57,738 nucleotides of DNA from positions 1-57,738 of the forward strand of contig JAHIUW010000008.1 in NCBI GenBank assembly GCA_018816865.1. Direction: 5' to 3'. Source of the DNA: Pseudomonadota bacterium. Its GTDB lineage: Bacteria; Desulfobacterota; Desulfovibrionia; Desulfovibrionales; Desulfovibrionaceae. A program made the translations under genes and the position numbers. Below, in pieces: positions 15,895 to 25,134 of this stretch (position 1 is its first letter; each line of letters begins with the position of its first letter). The notes under the pieces were generated by a model. The model saw only the letters and a program-made list of their open reading frames with translations. It had not been told where the DNA came from and did not search any database.

Positions 15895-16347
15895 CTACTC
15901 GGGCAATTCGCCAGAAATCCTGAGGGCCTCGAACAGCAAGATACCCGCAGCCGTGGACATGTTCAGGCTGCGCAGTCCGTCACGCAGGGGAATACGCACA
16001 TGATCGGAGTGGGCCTCGAACAGCTCCCGGGGCAGGCCGCGCGTCTCCGGCCCAAGCACCAGCAGATCGTCCGCCCTGAATTCAAAGCGCCCGCAGCTTT
16101 CGCCCTGCCGGGCGCTGGAAAGCACCAGCCGCCGCTCACCCGCATGACTGAGCAAGGCCTGCCAATCGGGATGCACCAGCACATCCACATGCTGCCAATA
16201 ATCCAACCCGGCGCGCTTCAGATACTTGTCCTCCAGGCTGAACCCCAGGGGTTCCACGAGGTTCAGGCGCACCCCCATGGCCGCGCACAACCGCGCGACG
16301 TTTCCGGTGTTCGGCGGTATCTCCGGCTCGTAGAGGACGATCTCCAT
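15895..16347 (-). CDS. trmL: tRNA (cytidine/uridine-34 2'-O)-methyltransferase TrmL
   Basis: The 150-residue SPOUT enzyme methylates the wobble ribose of tRNA-Leu isoacceptors using SAM. The deep-knot motifs are visible: 'EIVLYEPEIPPNTGNVARLCAAMG' (N-terminal), 'LVLGPETRGLP' (motif 2) and 'IPLRDGLRSLNMSTAAGILLFEALR' (motif 3). The start at 16347 has AGGAG 7 bases upstream and gives the normal family length. A longer frame upstream is not coding-like. A perfect 16-base palindrome lies 40 bases before the start codon. Confidence 0.95.
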   Translation of the reverse strand: MEIVLYEPEIPPNTGNVARLCAAMGVRLNLVEPLGFSLEDKYLKRAGLDYWQHVDVLVHPDWQALLSHAGERRLVLSSARQGESCGRFEFRADDLLVLGPETRGLPRELFEAHSDHVRIPLRDGLRSLNMSTAAGILLFEALRISGELPE

Positions 16348-16387
16348 GACGTTGCTCCTGATTCCTTGGCGTTGGGTCCCTGGCGCG

Positions 16388-16403
16388 CCCGGTGTACACC
16401 GGG
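16388..16403. promoter_or_regulatory. perfect 16-base palindrome upstream of trmL
   Basis: CCCGGTGTACACCGGG has no spacer, which is typical of a dimeric regulator site. It lies between the trmL start and the lipoprotein gene's 3' hairpin. The bound protein is unknown. Confidence 0.5.
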
Positions 16404-16451
16404 ACCAACGCCCCGGCAAGCTCCGGCCCAGTTGCCGAGCCTTTCAATGGC

Positions 16452-16484
16452 GAACGGGGCGCACTCCCTGAGGACGCCCCGTTC
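16452..16484 (-). terminator. hairpin after the lipoprotein gene
   Basis: Ten-bp perfect GC-rich arms (16452-16461 and 16475-16484) lie 26 bases past the stop of the 16510 gene. There is no T run on the minus strand, so termination may be partial or Rho-assisted. Confidence 0.5.
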
Positions 16485-16509
16485 ATTTCGCAGCATCCGC
16501 CCACGACGT

Positions 16510-17109
16510 CTACAACTGCAATTTCACGACCTGGCGGGCGTTGGTCTCCATATCCTCGACCTCAATGGACAAGGTCTTGCCTTCCGGGGTCGAGCCCTCG
16601 GGCAGCTTCAGATAGACGAAGCCGCTGTTGACCCGCCCGGCGTTGACGATCATTTCTTCAGAAAATTCCTTGTCGCTCCAGTCAGCCTTCATTTTGGTAT
16701 TTGCGTCCTCGGCGGACATGTAGCTGAAGATGCCAAAACCCAGCAAGGCATAAGCCATCTTGTTGTGCGCAAACTCCTCGCACATGGCGGCGGAGGAGAC
16801 ATGCTTGTATTCGGACCCCACCGTGTCGCTAAGGGCAATCCCGCTACGCAGGATGAGCACACGGCCATCGGTGTCGTTCTTCACGATCACATGGACGGGA
16901 AAAAACTGGGCCTTGTTCAAATCCGCGCTAAAAACCTCTTTGGTCTTTTGGGTCTCGGCGTACAGGTCGGCCGCGATTTCGACGTCGTCGATCTTCGTGT
17001 AACAACCATAGCCTTCCAGTTGATTGACGGGGACGTCCTTGATTTTGTGGGAGGCACAGCCGGACGTCAGTGCAAGCAGCAACACGAGCGGCAAGGTCAA
17101 TCTCTTCAT
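16510..17109 (-). CDS. lipoprotein of unknown function
   Basis: The 199-residue protein begins MKRLTLPLVLLLALTSGCASHK, a signal peptide with a lipobox LTSG|C at Cys18. It should be lipid-anchored. Asp is not at +2, so outer-membrane sorting is possible. The mature part holds a beta-rich domain with 'FFPVHVIVKNDTDGRVLI', which resembles immunoglobulin-like folds, and a Gly/Phe hydrophobic stretch ('AYALLGFGIFSYM'). The ATG at 17109 has AAAGGAG 9 bases upstream. A GTG one codon earlier is less likely. I do not recognise a specific family. Confidence 0.8.
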   Translation of the reverse strand: MKRLTLPLVLLLALTSGCASHKIKDVPVNQLEGYGCYTKIDDVEIAADLYAETQKTKEVFSADLNKAQFFPVHVIVKNDTDGRVLILRSGIALSDTVGSEYKHVSSAAMCEEFAHNKMAYALLGFGIFSYMSAEDANTKMKADWSDKEFSEEMIVNAGRVNSGFVYLKLPEGSTPEGKTLSIEVEDMETNARQVVKLQL

Positions 17110-17225
17110 CACATCAATCTCCTTTAATCCTTAATCACTTAACAAGATTAGATTTCCGTGCCGGAGGCTTGCCACTTTCGTCAACATTTATCAATGAATT
17201 TATATATACTGGGTCGATCATATGA

Positions 17226-17762
17226 TTAACAAAAACCATTGCCGCCCTGGAGGGGGCTCCCGACCCTCACCTCCCACACCTTTCCCGAGTCATGGTGCAT
17301 GCGCAGCACATCCAGGCGCGGGGCGCGGGCCCAACCCGAACCGTCGCGATACGGGATGAGTGTGAAGCCCATGGATTGGTAGAAGGCGTTGCGCAGTGGA
17401 GAATTCTGCTGCTTAATGAGATGCAGGCCATGCACGGGCACGTCCCCGAAGCCCAACCCGACGGCCCGGCGGATCAGTCCGGTCAGCAGGTAGGTGCCCA
17501 GCCCCCGACCACGCAATTCGGCGGGCAATGAAAAGGAACGACCAAACCGGGCCTTGCCGCCTCGAATCTCCAGAACAAATCCGGGGCAATGCGTTCCGAT
17601 GGGCTCGGACAACCCCGGCTCGTTGAGCAACACGACCCGTGGAGCGTAGGACAGCACACATCCCTGTGGGCCGACATCCATCCGCCGCTCCAGGACGAGC
17701 CAACTGCCGTCCGATTGGCCATCGAGGCTGAAACAAACCAGCTCCGGATAATACTCGCGCAT
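17226..17762 (-). CDS. GNAT-family N-acetyltransferase
   Basis: The 178-residue protein carries the acetyl-CoA-binding motif A, 'LPAELRGRGLGTYLLTGLIRRAVGLG' (about 80-105, R-G-R-G-L-G). It has a motif B-like 'NSPLRNAFYQSMGFTLIPY' near residues 124-142. It would transfer an acetyl group to an unknown amine, amino acid or protein. GGAGG is 5 bases before the ATG. It lies downstream of the tRNA-Val terminators on the same strand and so needs its own promoter between 17763 and 17822. Confidence 0.88.
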   Translation of the reverse strand: MREYYPELVCFSLDGQSDGSWLVLERRMDVGPQGCVLSYAPRVVLLNEPGLSEPIGTHCPGFVLEIRGGKARFGRSFSLPAELRGRGLGTYLLTGLIRRAVGLGFGDVPVHGLHLIKQQNSPLRNAFYQSMGFTLIPYRDGSGWARAPRLDVLRMHHDSGKVWEVRVGSPLQGGNGFC

Positions 17763-17822
17763 CTCTCCCTCCTCCGCCGCTTAAAGCAGAAGGAACTGCA
17801 CGCATCCTACATCCGGCACCAC

Positions 17823-17853
17823 AAAAAAACCAGCGCACCGCAAGGTACGCTGG
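17823..17853 (-). terminator. second terminator downstream of tRNA-Val
   Basis: On the minus strand CCAGCG/CGCTGG arms (17853-17848 and 17835-17830) with inner pairs are followed by T7. It is a strong stop upstream of the GNAT gene. Confidence 0.8.
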
Positions 17854-17912
17854 CTCTTATCGATCCGGCGCTGAAAAAACCAATCCATTTTTCCACTACC
17901 CCAAACACGAAG

Positions 17913-17938
17913 AAAGCCGGTCCTTTCGGACCGGCTTT
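17913..17938 (-). terminator. first terminator of tRNA-Val
   Basis: Eleven-bp perfect arms (17913-17923 and 17928-17938) enclose a 4-base loop, 8 bases after the CCA end of the tRNA. Confidence 0.8.
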
Positions 17939-17946
17939 AAATTCGG

Positions 17947-18023
<77 letters not shown>

Positions 18024-18189
18024 ACTAGTGATGTGACTTAGCACATCTTCCCGCCCGGAGGCAACGTCTTGAAGGCAGACCCTGCGGCATTGCTTCCGTG
18101 TTGCGGGAGGAGATAGATAGCTGCCTTCGAAACTGGAATCAAGCATTTTTTATCAATCCGCACGTTTTTTTGCTCCCGATTCCCGGGCT

Positions 18190-18217
18190 TTGACTCGAGC
18201 CGAAATTGGGCTAACGT
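18190..18217 (+). promoter_or_regulatory. possible promoter of rfbB
   Basis: TTGACT (18190-18195), 16 bases, and TAACGT (18212-18217) lie 65 bases before the rfbB start. The match is moderate. Confidence 0.4.
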
Positions 18218-18282
18218 AGCTGCGTTGCTGCGAGGGCACCTCTGCCCCCAAAACCAACCGCAACAACTCGGAAGGATTCACC

Positions 18283-19305
18283 ATGAAACTGCTCGTCACG
18301 GGCGGGTGCGGATTCATCGGCACCAATTTCATCTATCATATGCTGGCCAAGTACCCGGACCTGTCCATCGTCAATCTGGACAAGCTGACCTACGCGGGCA
18401 ACCGGGCCAACCTTGCCCCCCTGGAAAAAAAGAACGATGGCCGCTACAGCTTCGTGCGCGCCGACATCACCGATGCCGAAGCCATGGCGCGCATCCTGAA
18501 GCAGCACGCCATCGAGGCGGTGGTCAACTTCGCGGCCGAGTCCCATGTGGACCGTTCCATCTCGGACCCCGCACCGTTCATCACCACCAATGTCAATGGC
18601 GCACAAGTCCTGCTGCACGCGGCCATGGAGGCCGGCATCCAGCGCTACGTCCACGTCTCCACGGACGAGGTCTACGGCTCCCTGTCCCAGGACGACCCCG
18701 CCTTTCGCGAGGACACCCCCCTGGCCCCCAACAGCCCGTATTCGGCGTCCAAGGCCTCGGCGGACCTCATCGTGCGCTCCTATTACAAGACCTTTGGCTA
18801 TCCCGCAGTCATCACCCGCTGCTCCAACAACTACGGCCCCTGGCAGTTCCCTGAGAAGCTGATCCCGCTGATGTTCAAGCTCGCCAGCGAGGACAAGCCC
18901 TTGCCCGTGTACGGCGACGGGCTGAACGTCCGCGACTGGATATTCGTGACCGACCACTGCCTGGGCGTGGAACTGGCGCTCTTGAAGGGCCGCCCCGGCG
19001 GAATCTACAATTTCGGCGGCAACGCGGAAAAGACCAACCTGGACGTGGTGCAGACCATCCTGCGCGCCCTGGGCAAACCCGATGACCTGCTGACCTTCGT
19101 CAGCGACCGCCCCGGGCACGACAAGCGCTACGCCATGGACTACACCCTGGCCGCCGACGAACTGGGCTTCGCCCCCCAATACGATTTCGAGACCGGCCTG
19201 GCCGAGACCCTGGCCTGGTATCAGAGCCACCGGGACTGGATCAGCAGCATCGAAAGCGGCGATTATCGCCAATTCATGAACGATTGGTACGGAGAGCGGA
19301 AATGA
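18283..19305 (+). CDS. rfbB: dTDP-glucose 4,6-dehydratase
   Basis: The 340-residue extended short-chain dehydrogenase converts dTDP-glucose to dTDP-4-keto-6-deoxyglucose in deoxysugar synthesis. It has the NAD-binding GGCGFIGTN (residues 7-15), 'VVNFAAESHVDRSI', 'VSTDEVYGSL' with the catalytic Asp/Glu pair, and the YSASK Tyr-Lys pair, followed by 'RCSNNYGPWQFPEKLIP'. AAGGA lies 6 bases upstream of the ATG. Its stop overlaps the rfbD start (ATGA). The other two dTDP-rhamnose genes, rfbA and rfbC, are not in the window. Confidence 0.97.
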   Translation: MKLLVTGGCGFIGTNFIYHMLAKYPDLSIVNLDKLTYAGNRANLAPLEKKNDGRYSFVRADITDAEAMARILKQHAIEAVVNFAAESHVDRSISDPAPFITTNVNGAQVLLHAAMEAGIQRYVHVSTDEVYGSLSQDDPAFREDTPLAPNSPYSASKASADLIVRSYYKTFGYPAVITRCSNNYGPWQFPEKLIPLMFKLASEDKPLPVYGDGLNVRDWIFVTDHCLGVELALLKGRPGGIYNFGGNAEKTNLDVVQTILRALGKPDDLLTFVSDRPGHDKRYAMDYTLAADELGFAPQYDFETGLAETLAWYQSHRDWISSIESGDYRQFMNDWYGERK

Positions 19306-20171
19306 GCGGCACCAAGGCCCTGATCCTGGGCGGCGAGACCGGCCTGTTGGGCATGTCCCTGGCGGCGGTCCTAGATGACGCAGGCTGGGAAGTGACCAGC
19401 ACCCCGCGCCCGGACAAAGACGCCTGGAACCCCGTGGTGCTGGCTGAATTGCTCGACAGCCACGCCCCCGACGTGGTCTTCAACACCTGGGCCTACACCC
19501 AGGTGGATCTGGCCGAAGACGAACCCGACCAGGCGCAGCGCGTCAACGCCGTGCTGCCCGAGATCCTCGGACGTCTGGCCGCGGACCGCCCGTTCAAGCT
19601 GGTCCACTACTCCACGGACTTCGTCTTTGGGGGCAAGGCCGACGCCCCCCGCAAGGAAGAAGATACACCCGCGCCCGAATGCGTTTACGGACGCACCAAA
19701 CTCCAGGGAGAGCGTGCGCTGCTGGCCTTGAACCTCCCCGATCTGCTCATCATCCGCACGGCCTGGCTCTTCGGCCCGGGCAAGAAAAATTTCGTGCGCA
19801 CCATGCTCGACCTCTGCCGCAAGAGCAACTGCATCAGCGTTGTGCATGACCAAAAGGGTTCTCCCACCTACACCCCGGACCTGGCCGAATACAGCCTGAA
19901 CCTCGTACGCGCCGACGCCAAGGGGATCTACCACGTGGCCAACGCGGGCCGCGCCAGCTGGTGCGAACTGGCTAGCGAGGCCTTGCACTCGGCGGGCGTA
20001 CCCTGCGAGGTCACGGCCATCCCCTCGGCAGACTACCCCCAAAAGGCCAAGCGCCCGGCCTACTCGGTGCTGGACACCTCCCGGTTCACCGAAACCACCG
20101 GCATCACCCCGCGCTCCTGGGTCCAGGCCGTGCGCGATTATGTCTACCGCGAGACCACCCAGCAGGGCTGA
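19302..20171 (+). CDS. rfbD: dTDP-4-dehydrorhamnose reductase
   Basis: The 289-residue enzyme makes dTDP-L-rhamnose from its 4-keto precursor. The nucleotide motif is 'LILGGETGLLG', followed by 'NTWAYTQVDLAEDEPDQAQRVN', 'YSTDFVFGG' and 'ECVYGRTKLQGE', which carries the Tyr-Lys pair. The ATG at 19302 overlaps the rfbB stop by 4 bases, and GGAGAG precedes it. A TTG 18 bases upstream is less likely. Coupled translation with rfbB is implied. Confidence 0.94.
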   Translation: MSGTKALILGGETGLLGMSLAAVLDDAGWEVTSTPRPDKDAWNPVVLAELLDSHAPDVVFNTWAYTQVDLAEDEPDQAQRVNAVLPEILGRLAADRPFKLVHYSTDFVFGGKADAPRKEEDTPAPECVYGRTKLQGERALLALNLPDLLIIRTAWLFGPGKKNFVRTMLDLCRKSNCISVVHDQKGSPTYTPDLAEYSLNLVRADAKGIYHVANAGRASWCELASEALHSAGVPCEVTAIPSADYPQKAKRPAYSVLDTSRFTETTGITPRSWVQAVRDYVYRETTQQG

Positions 20172-20273
20172 ACCGCCTGCCTGGGGCCTCTGCCCGGCAG
20201 CTGCTTATTGACACCCCCATCCACGGTGATTAGTCACAAAAGCTAGACCGGATAATCCCGGACGGGGAACGCC

Positions 20274-21308
20274 ATGCAGTTGACAGCCAGAGAACAGCAG
20301 GTCCTGACGACCATCATTGAACAGTACATTCTGAATGCCCACCCCGTGGGCTCGCGCATTGTGTCGCGCGAAAGCGCCCTGGCCCTGTCCCCGGCCAGCA
20401 TGCGCAACACCATGGCCGATCTCACGGACAAGGGCTATCTGGAACAACCGCACACCTCGGCGGGCCGCGTGCCCACGCCGCGCGCCTTCCGCCACTACCT
20501 GGCCACGGTGCTAGCCCCCCGCGATCTGCCCGACGAAGCCCGCCAAGCCATCCGCACGAGCATGGACAGGGCCGGAATGGAACTGCCCGACATGCTGCGC
20601 CAAGCCTCACAGGCCTTGTCCTCATGCGCCAAACAGGTGGCCATGACCATGGCCCCCAGTGGCTTTGATGTGCGCTGGAGAAGCATCGATTTCGTGTCCG
20701 TCCGCTCCGGGCTGGTCATGGCCGTGCTGGTCCTGGACGGTGGCGTGGTCCAAAACCGCATGCTGGCCGTGGCCGAAGACTTCACGCGCGACAACCTGAT
20801 CCGGTTCAGCAACTACCTGAACCACCATTTTGCGGGGCTGACCCTGTCCGGCGCACGGACCCAGATCCTGCGCGAACTGGACGGGGCAGGCCAACACATG
20901 GACCGGCTCTATCGCCAGGCCTTGACCCTGGCCAGCGCCACCGTGGACAGTGGCGAAGAACGCGATCTGTTCGTGGGCGGGGCGGGACACCTGTTGGACC
21001 ACCCCGAATTCAAGGAAGCCGGGACCGTACGCGAATTGCTCGACCTGTTCGACGAACGCTCACGCCTGCTGGAACTGCTGGACCGGACCATCGAAGCCGG
21101 AGAGATGAAGATCACCTTTTCCGGCGAAACCGGCGAAGGGGGCTCCCCCAGCGCGTACAGCGTTGTCTCCTCGCCCTACGGCGAAGGCGGCGGGCCACGA
21201 GGCGTGGTCGGCGTCATCGGTCCCCTGCGCATGGACTACGCCAAGGTCGTTCCGGCGGTTGACTTCACAGCCCAAGTCCTGACAGAACTCATCCGCAACC
21301 GATATTGA
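20274..21308 (+). CDS. hrcA: heat-inducible transcription repressor HrcA
   Basis: The 344-residue protein has the N-terminal winged helix of HrcA: 'LTAREQQVLTTIIEQYILNAHPVGSRIVSRESALALSPASMRNTMADLTDKGYLEQPHTSAGRVPT', residues 3-68. A GAF-like middle and the dimerisation region follow. HrcA binds CIRCE operators to repress chaperone genes. GGGGA is 5 bases before the ATG. No CIRCE sequence (TTAGCACTC-N9-GAGTGCTAA) is found before hrcA or dnaK, so its targets are probably elsewhere, for example groESL. It heads the hrcA-grpE pair. Confidence 0.96.
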   Translation: MQLTAREQQVLTTIIEQYILNAHPVGSRIVSRESALALSPASMRNTMADLTDKGYLEQPHTSAGRVPTPRAFRHYLATVLAPRDLPDEARQAIRTSMDRAGMELPDMLRQASQALSSCAKQVAMTMAPSGFDVRWRSIDFVSVRSGLVMAVLVLDGGVVQNRMLAVAEDFTRDNLIRFSNYLNHHFAGLTLSGARTQILRELDGAGQHMDRLYRQALTLASATVDSGEERDLFVGGAGHLLDHPEFKEAGTVRELLDLFDERSRLLELLDRTIEAGEMKITFSGETGEGGSPSAYSVVSSPYGEGGGPRGVVGVIGPLRMDYAKVVPAVDFTAQVLTELIRNRY

Positions 21309-21327
21309 CCCCTGCACGGAGAATTGC

Positions 21328-21918
21328 ATGACTGACGAATTGAACAAAGCCGCCGCGACAGTTCGGACTGCCGAGGCCGTGGAAGCCGAGGCCGAAGCCG
21401 TGTCGACCGACGGCCCCACTGAGATTGAGCTCACCGAGGACGAACTCCAGGCCCTGTGCCGCGACCGTATCTGTCCCCAGTGCCCGGTGGGTGCCGAGGC
21501 CGCCGACATACGCTTGCGCGCCTTGGCAGATCTGGACAACACCCGCAAACGCATGGAAAAAGAGAAAATCGAATTCCGCAAGTTCGCCGCCGAAAAAATC
21601 CTGGCAGACCTGCTGCCCGTGGTCGATAATCTTGACCTGGCCCTGAGGTATGTCCCCGAGGGCGAGGTCTGCAAAAACTTCGTCATGGGTGTCGAAATGA
21701 CCCACAAGGCCTTTTTGGAGGTGCTGGCCAACAACGGGCTGGTGCCCGTGGGCGAACGGGGCGAGGCCTTCAGCCCCGAATGCCACGAGGCCGTGGGCCA
21801 GGATGAATGCCATGACATGGATGAAGGCCTGGTAACCCAGGTCGTGCAGCGCGGCTACATGCTCAACGGCAGGCTTCTGCGCCCGGCCAAGACCATGGTT
21901 TCCAAGAAGCCCGAATAG
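21328..21918 (+). CDS. grpE: nucleotide exchange factor GrpE
   Basis: The 196-residue GrpE releases ADP from DnaK. An acidic, low-complexity N-terminus (about 1-45) precedes the long coiled-coil helix ('ALADLDNTRKRMEKEKIEFRKFAAEKILADLLPVVDNLDLAL'). The C-terminal beta domain ends in 'VVQRGYMLNGRLLRPAKTMV', the family signature. An unusual Cys pair, 'CRDRICPQC', lies near residues 46-54, before the helix. It follows hrcA by 19 bases and is closed by a terminator. Confidence 0.96.
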   Translation: MTDELNKAAATVRTAEAVEAEAEAVSTDGPTEIELTEDELQALCRDRICPQCPVGAEAADIRLRALADLDNTRKRMEKEKIEFRKFAAEKILADLLPVVDNLDLALRYVPEGEVCKNFVMGVEMTHKAFLEVLANNGLVPVGERGEAFSPECHEAVGQDECHDMDEGLVTQVVQRGYMLNGRLLRPAKTMVSKKPE

Positions 21919-21945
21919 TCCTTCCCCCACAGCACTGATTTCCCG

Positions 21946-21968
21946 GCGCGCCTCTGGCGCGCTTTTTT
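21946..21968 (+). terminator. terminator after grpE
   Basis: GCGCGCC (21946-21952) pairs with GGCGCGC (21956-21962), followed by T6. It separates hrcA-grpE from the next gene. Confidence 0.9.
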
Positions 21969-22079
21969 ATTCCCAAAGGCCCACACCCGACCGTCGTCCC
22001 TGCCCTGTTTTACAGGACTCCCCAGAATGCGCTATGACATCATTGACGCTTGTCGCTCACCTCCACCGGAAAGGGTCAC

Positions 22080-22817
22080 ATGAAAGTATTCTTCTACCTC
22101 CTGCTGACTCTGGCCCTGACCCTCCCCTGCGCTCAGGCTGCGGACCTGACCATGGTCACCGAGCAGTGGCCCCCCTTCAACTACACCGATGGAAAAGGCA
22201 CTCTGACCGGCCTGTCCAGTGACATCGTGACCCTGGCCCTCGACAATGCGGGGCTGAAAGCCGAGTTCAAGGTCCTGCCTTGGGCCCGGGCCTACGACAT
22301 GGCCCAACACGATCCCGAGGTGTTCATCTTCTCCATCCTGAAGACCCCCGCACGGGAACCGCTGTTCCAGTGGGCAGGCCCCCTCATTCCCAGCCTGTCC
22401 GTCAACCTCTACAAACTCAAGAGCCGGACGGACATCGCCATCTCGACCCTTGAGGACGCCAAGAAGTATGTCACTGCGGTCATGAAGGCCGGCTCGACCC
22501 AGCTTTACCTGCAAGGCCAGGGGTTCACCATCGGCCGGAGTCTGGAGGTCGCCTCCTCCAACGAGCTTGGCATCAAGAAACTCTTCTGGAAACGCGTGGA
22601 CCTCATTTCAGGCAATGCCCCGGCCATGGCGCAACTGGCACGCGCCACAGGACACAGCTTCTCCGAACTGGAGGAGGTTCTGGCGCTTTACGACTGCGGC
22701 CTCTACGCGGCCACGAGTCTCAAAACACCACCCGTTCTGGTGCAGCGGCTCCAGGCAGGATTCGACGCCATCCCTCCCGAACGCATTGAGGCCCTGATCC
22801 AATCCTACCTGAACTAA
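22080..22817 (+). CDS. periplasmic amino-acid-binding-type protein
   Basis: The 245-residue protein has a signal peptide (MKVFFYLLLTLALTLPCAQA) and then 'ADLTMVTEQWPPFNYTDGKGTLTGLSSDIVTLALDNAGL'. That is the opening of SBP_bac_3 (HisJ/GlnH-like) periplasmic binding proteins. 'LPWARAYDMAQHDPEVFIFSILKTPAREPLFQWAGPL' continues the type seen in stand-alone proteins without a linked ABC transporter. GGAAAGGG precedes the ATG at 22080; the TTG-like start at 22050 is rejected. It stands between grpE and dnaK, separated from both by hairpins. No permease or ATPase gene is near. The ligand is unknown. Confidence 0.88.
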   Translation: MKVFFYLLLTLALTLPCAQAADLTMVTEQWPPFNYTDGKGTLTGLSSDIVTLALDNAGLKAEFKVLPWARAYDMAQHDPEVFIFSILKTPAREPLFQWAGPLIPSLSVNLYKLKSRTDIAISTLEDAKKYVTAVMKAGSTQLYLQGQGFTIGRSLEVASSNELGIKKLFWKRVDLISGNAPAMAQLARATGHSFSELEEVLALYDCGLYAATSLKTPPVLVQRLQAGFDAIPPERIEALIQSYLN

Positions 22818-22838
22818 CAGCGCGAACCCCGGCAACTC

Positions 22839-22883
22839 CCTGAGCCCACTGCATCCACCACTTCGTGCGGGTGACTGCTCAGG
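22839..22883 (+). terminator. possible terminator of the binding-protein gene
   Basis: CCTGAGC and GCTCAGG (about 22839-22845 and 22877-22883) can close a long loop containing a smaller CCAC/GGTG pairing. The following bases are only moderately T-rich. This is a weak call. Confidence 0.35.
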
Positions 22884-22957
22884 TCTTTGCGCCGTTTTCT
22901 GTTTACTGACAGGCTTATTCAGCGATCCAGGGCCCAGGATGTGTAAAATTTTTCACC

Positions 22958-23029
22958 GGGCCCCTTTACAGCCGTTTATTCAGTCTTAAATTCTCACCGA
23001 ACGCCTATTTCGCGCGGCTTAAGGCCGCG
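22958..23029 (+). promoter_or_regulatory. dnaK upstream region
   Basis: A sigma-70-like pair, TTTACA and TAAATT with 16 bases between, lies around 22966-22993. A CGCGGC/GCCGCG hairpin follows (23013-23029). Neither a CIRCE element nor a convincing sigma-32 promoter (CTTGAA...CCCCAT) is seen. Confidence 0.35.
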
Positions 23030-23093
23030 ATTTCAGTTATTAATCGGGCATTGGTAAACAGACATATTCAGCATCGCTTTTGGAGGAATAATT

Positions 23094-24986
<1,893 letters not shown>

Positions 24987-25058
24987 CCACCTTGCGGGAC
25001 GGGCCGCGGCAAAGTGCGCGCAGCGCACTTGCCATCCCGGCTGAACATAGATAGTTTT

Positions 25059-25095
25059 GCCTGTCCGCGCTGATTGAGCGCGGACAGGCTTTTTT
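25059..25095 (+). terminator. terminator of dnaK
   Basis: The arms 25059-25070 and 25078-25089 pair perfectly over 12 bases, followed by T6. A further small hairpin (AAGTGCGC/GCGCACTT) lies just upstream near 25011-25030. Confidence 0.92.
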
Positions 25096-25134
25096 GTTCC
25101 CAACACGGCCCCCGCCGCAACCACACAGCAGGTC

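Noticed and set aside
20172-20273. CIRCE element before hrcA
   Set aside because: TTAGCACTC-N9-GAGTGCTAA or a close variant is not present.
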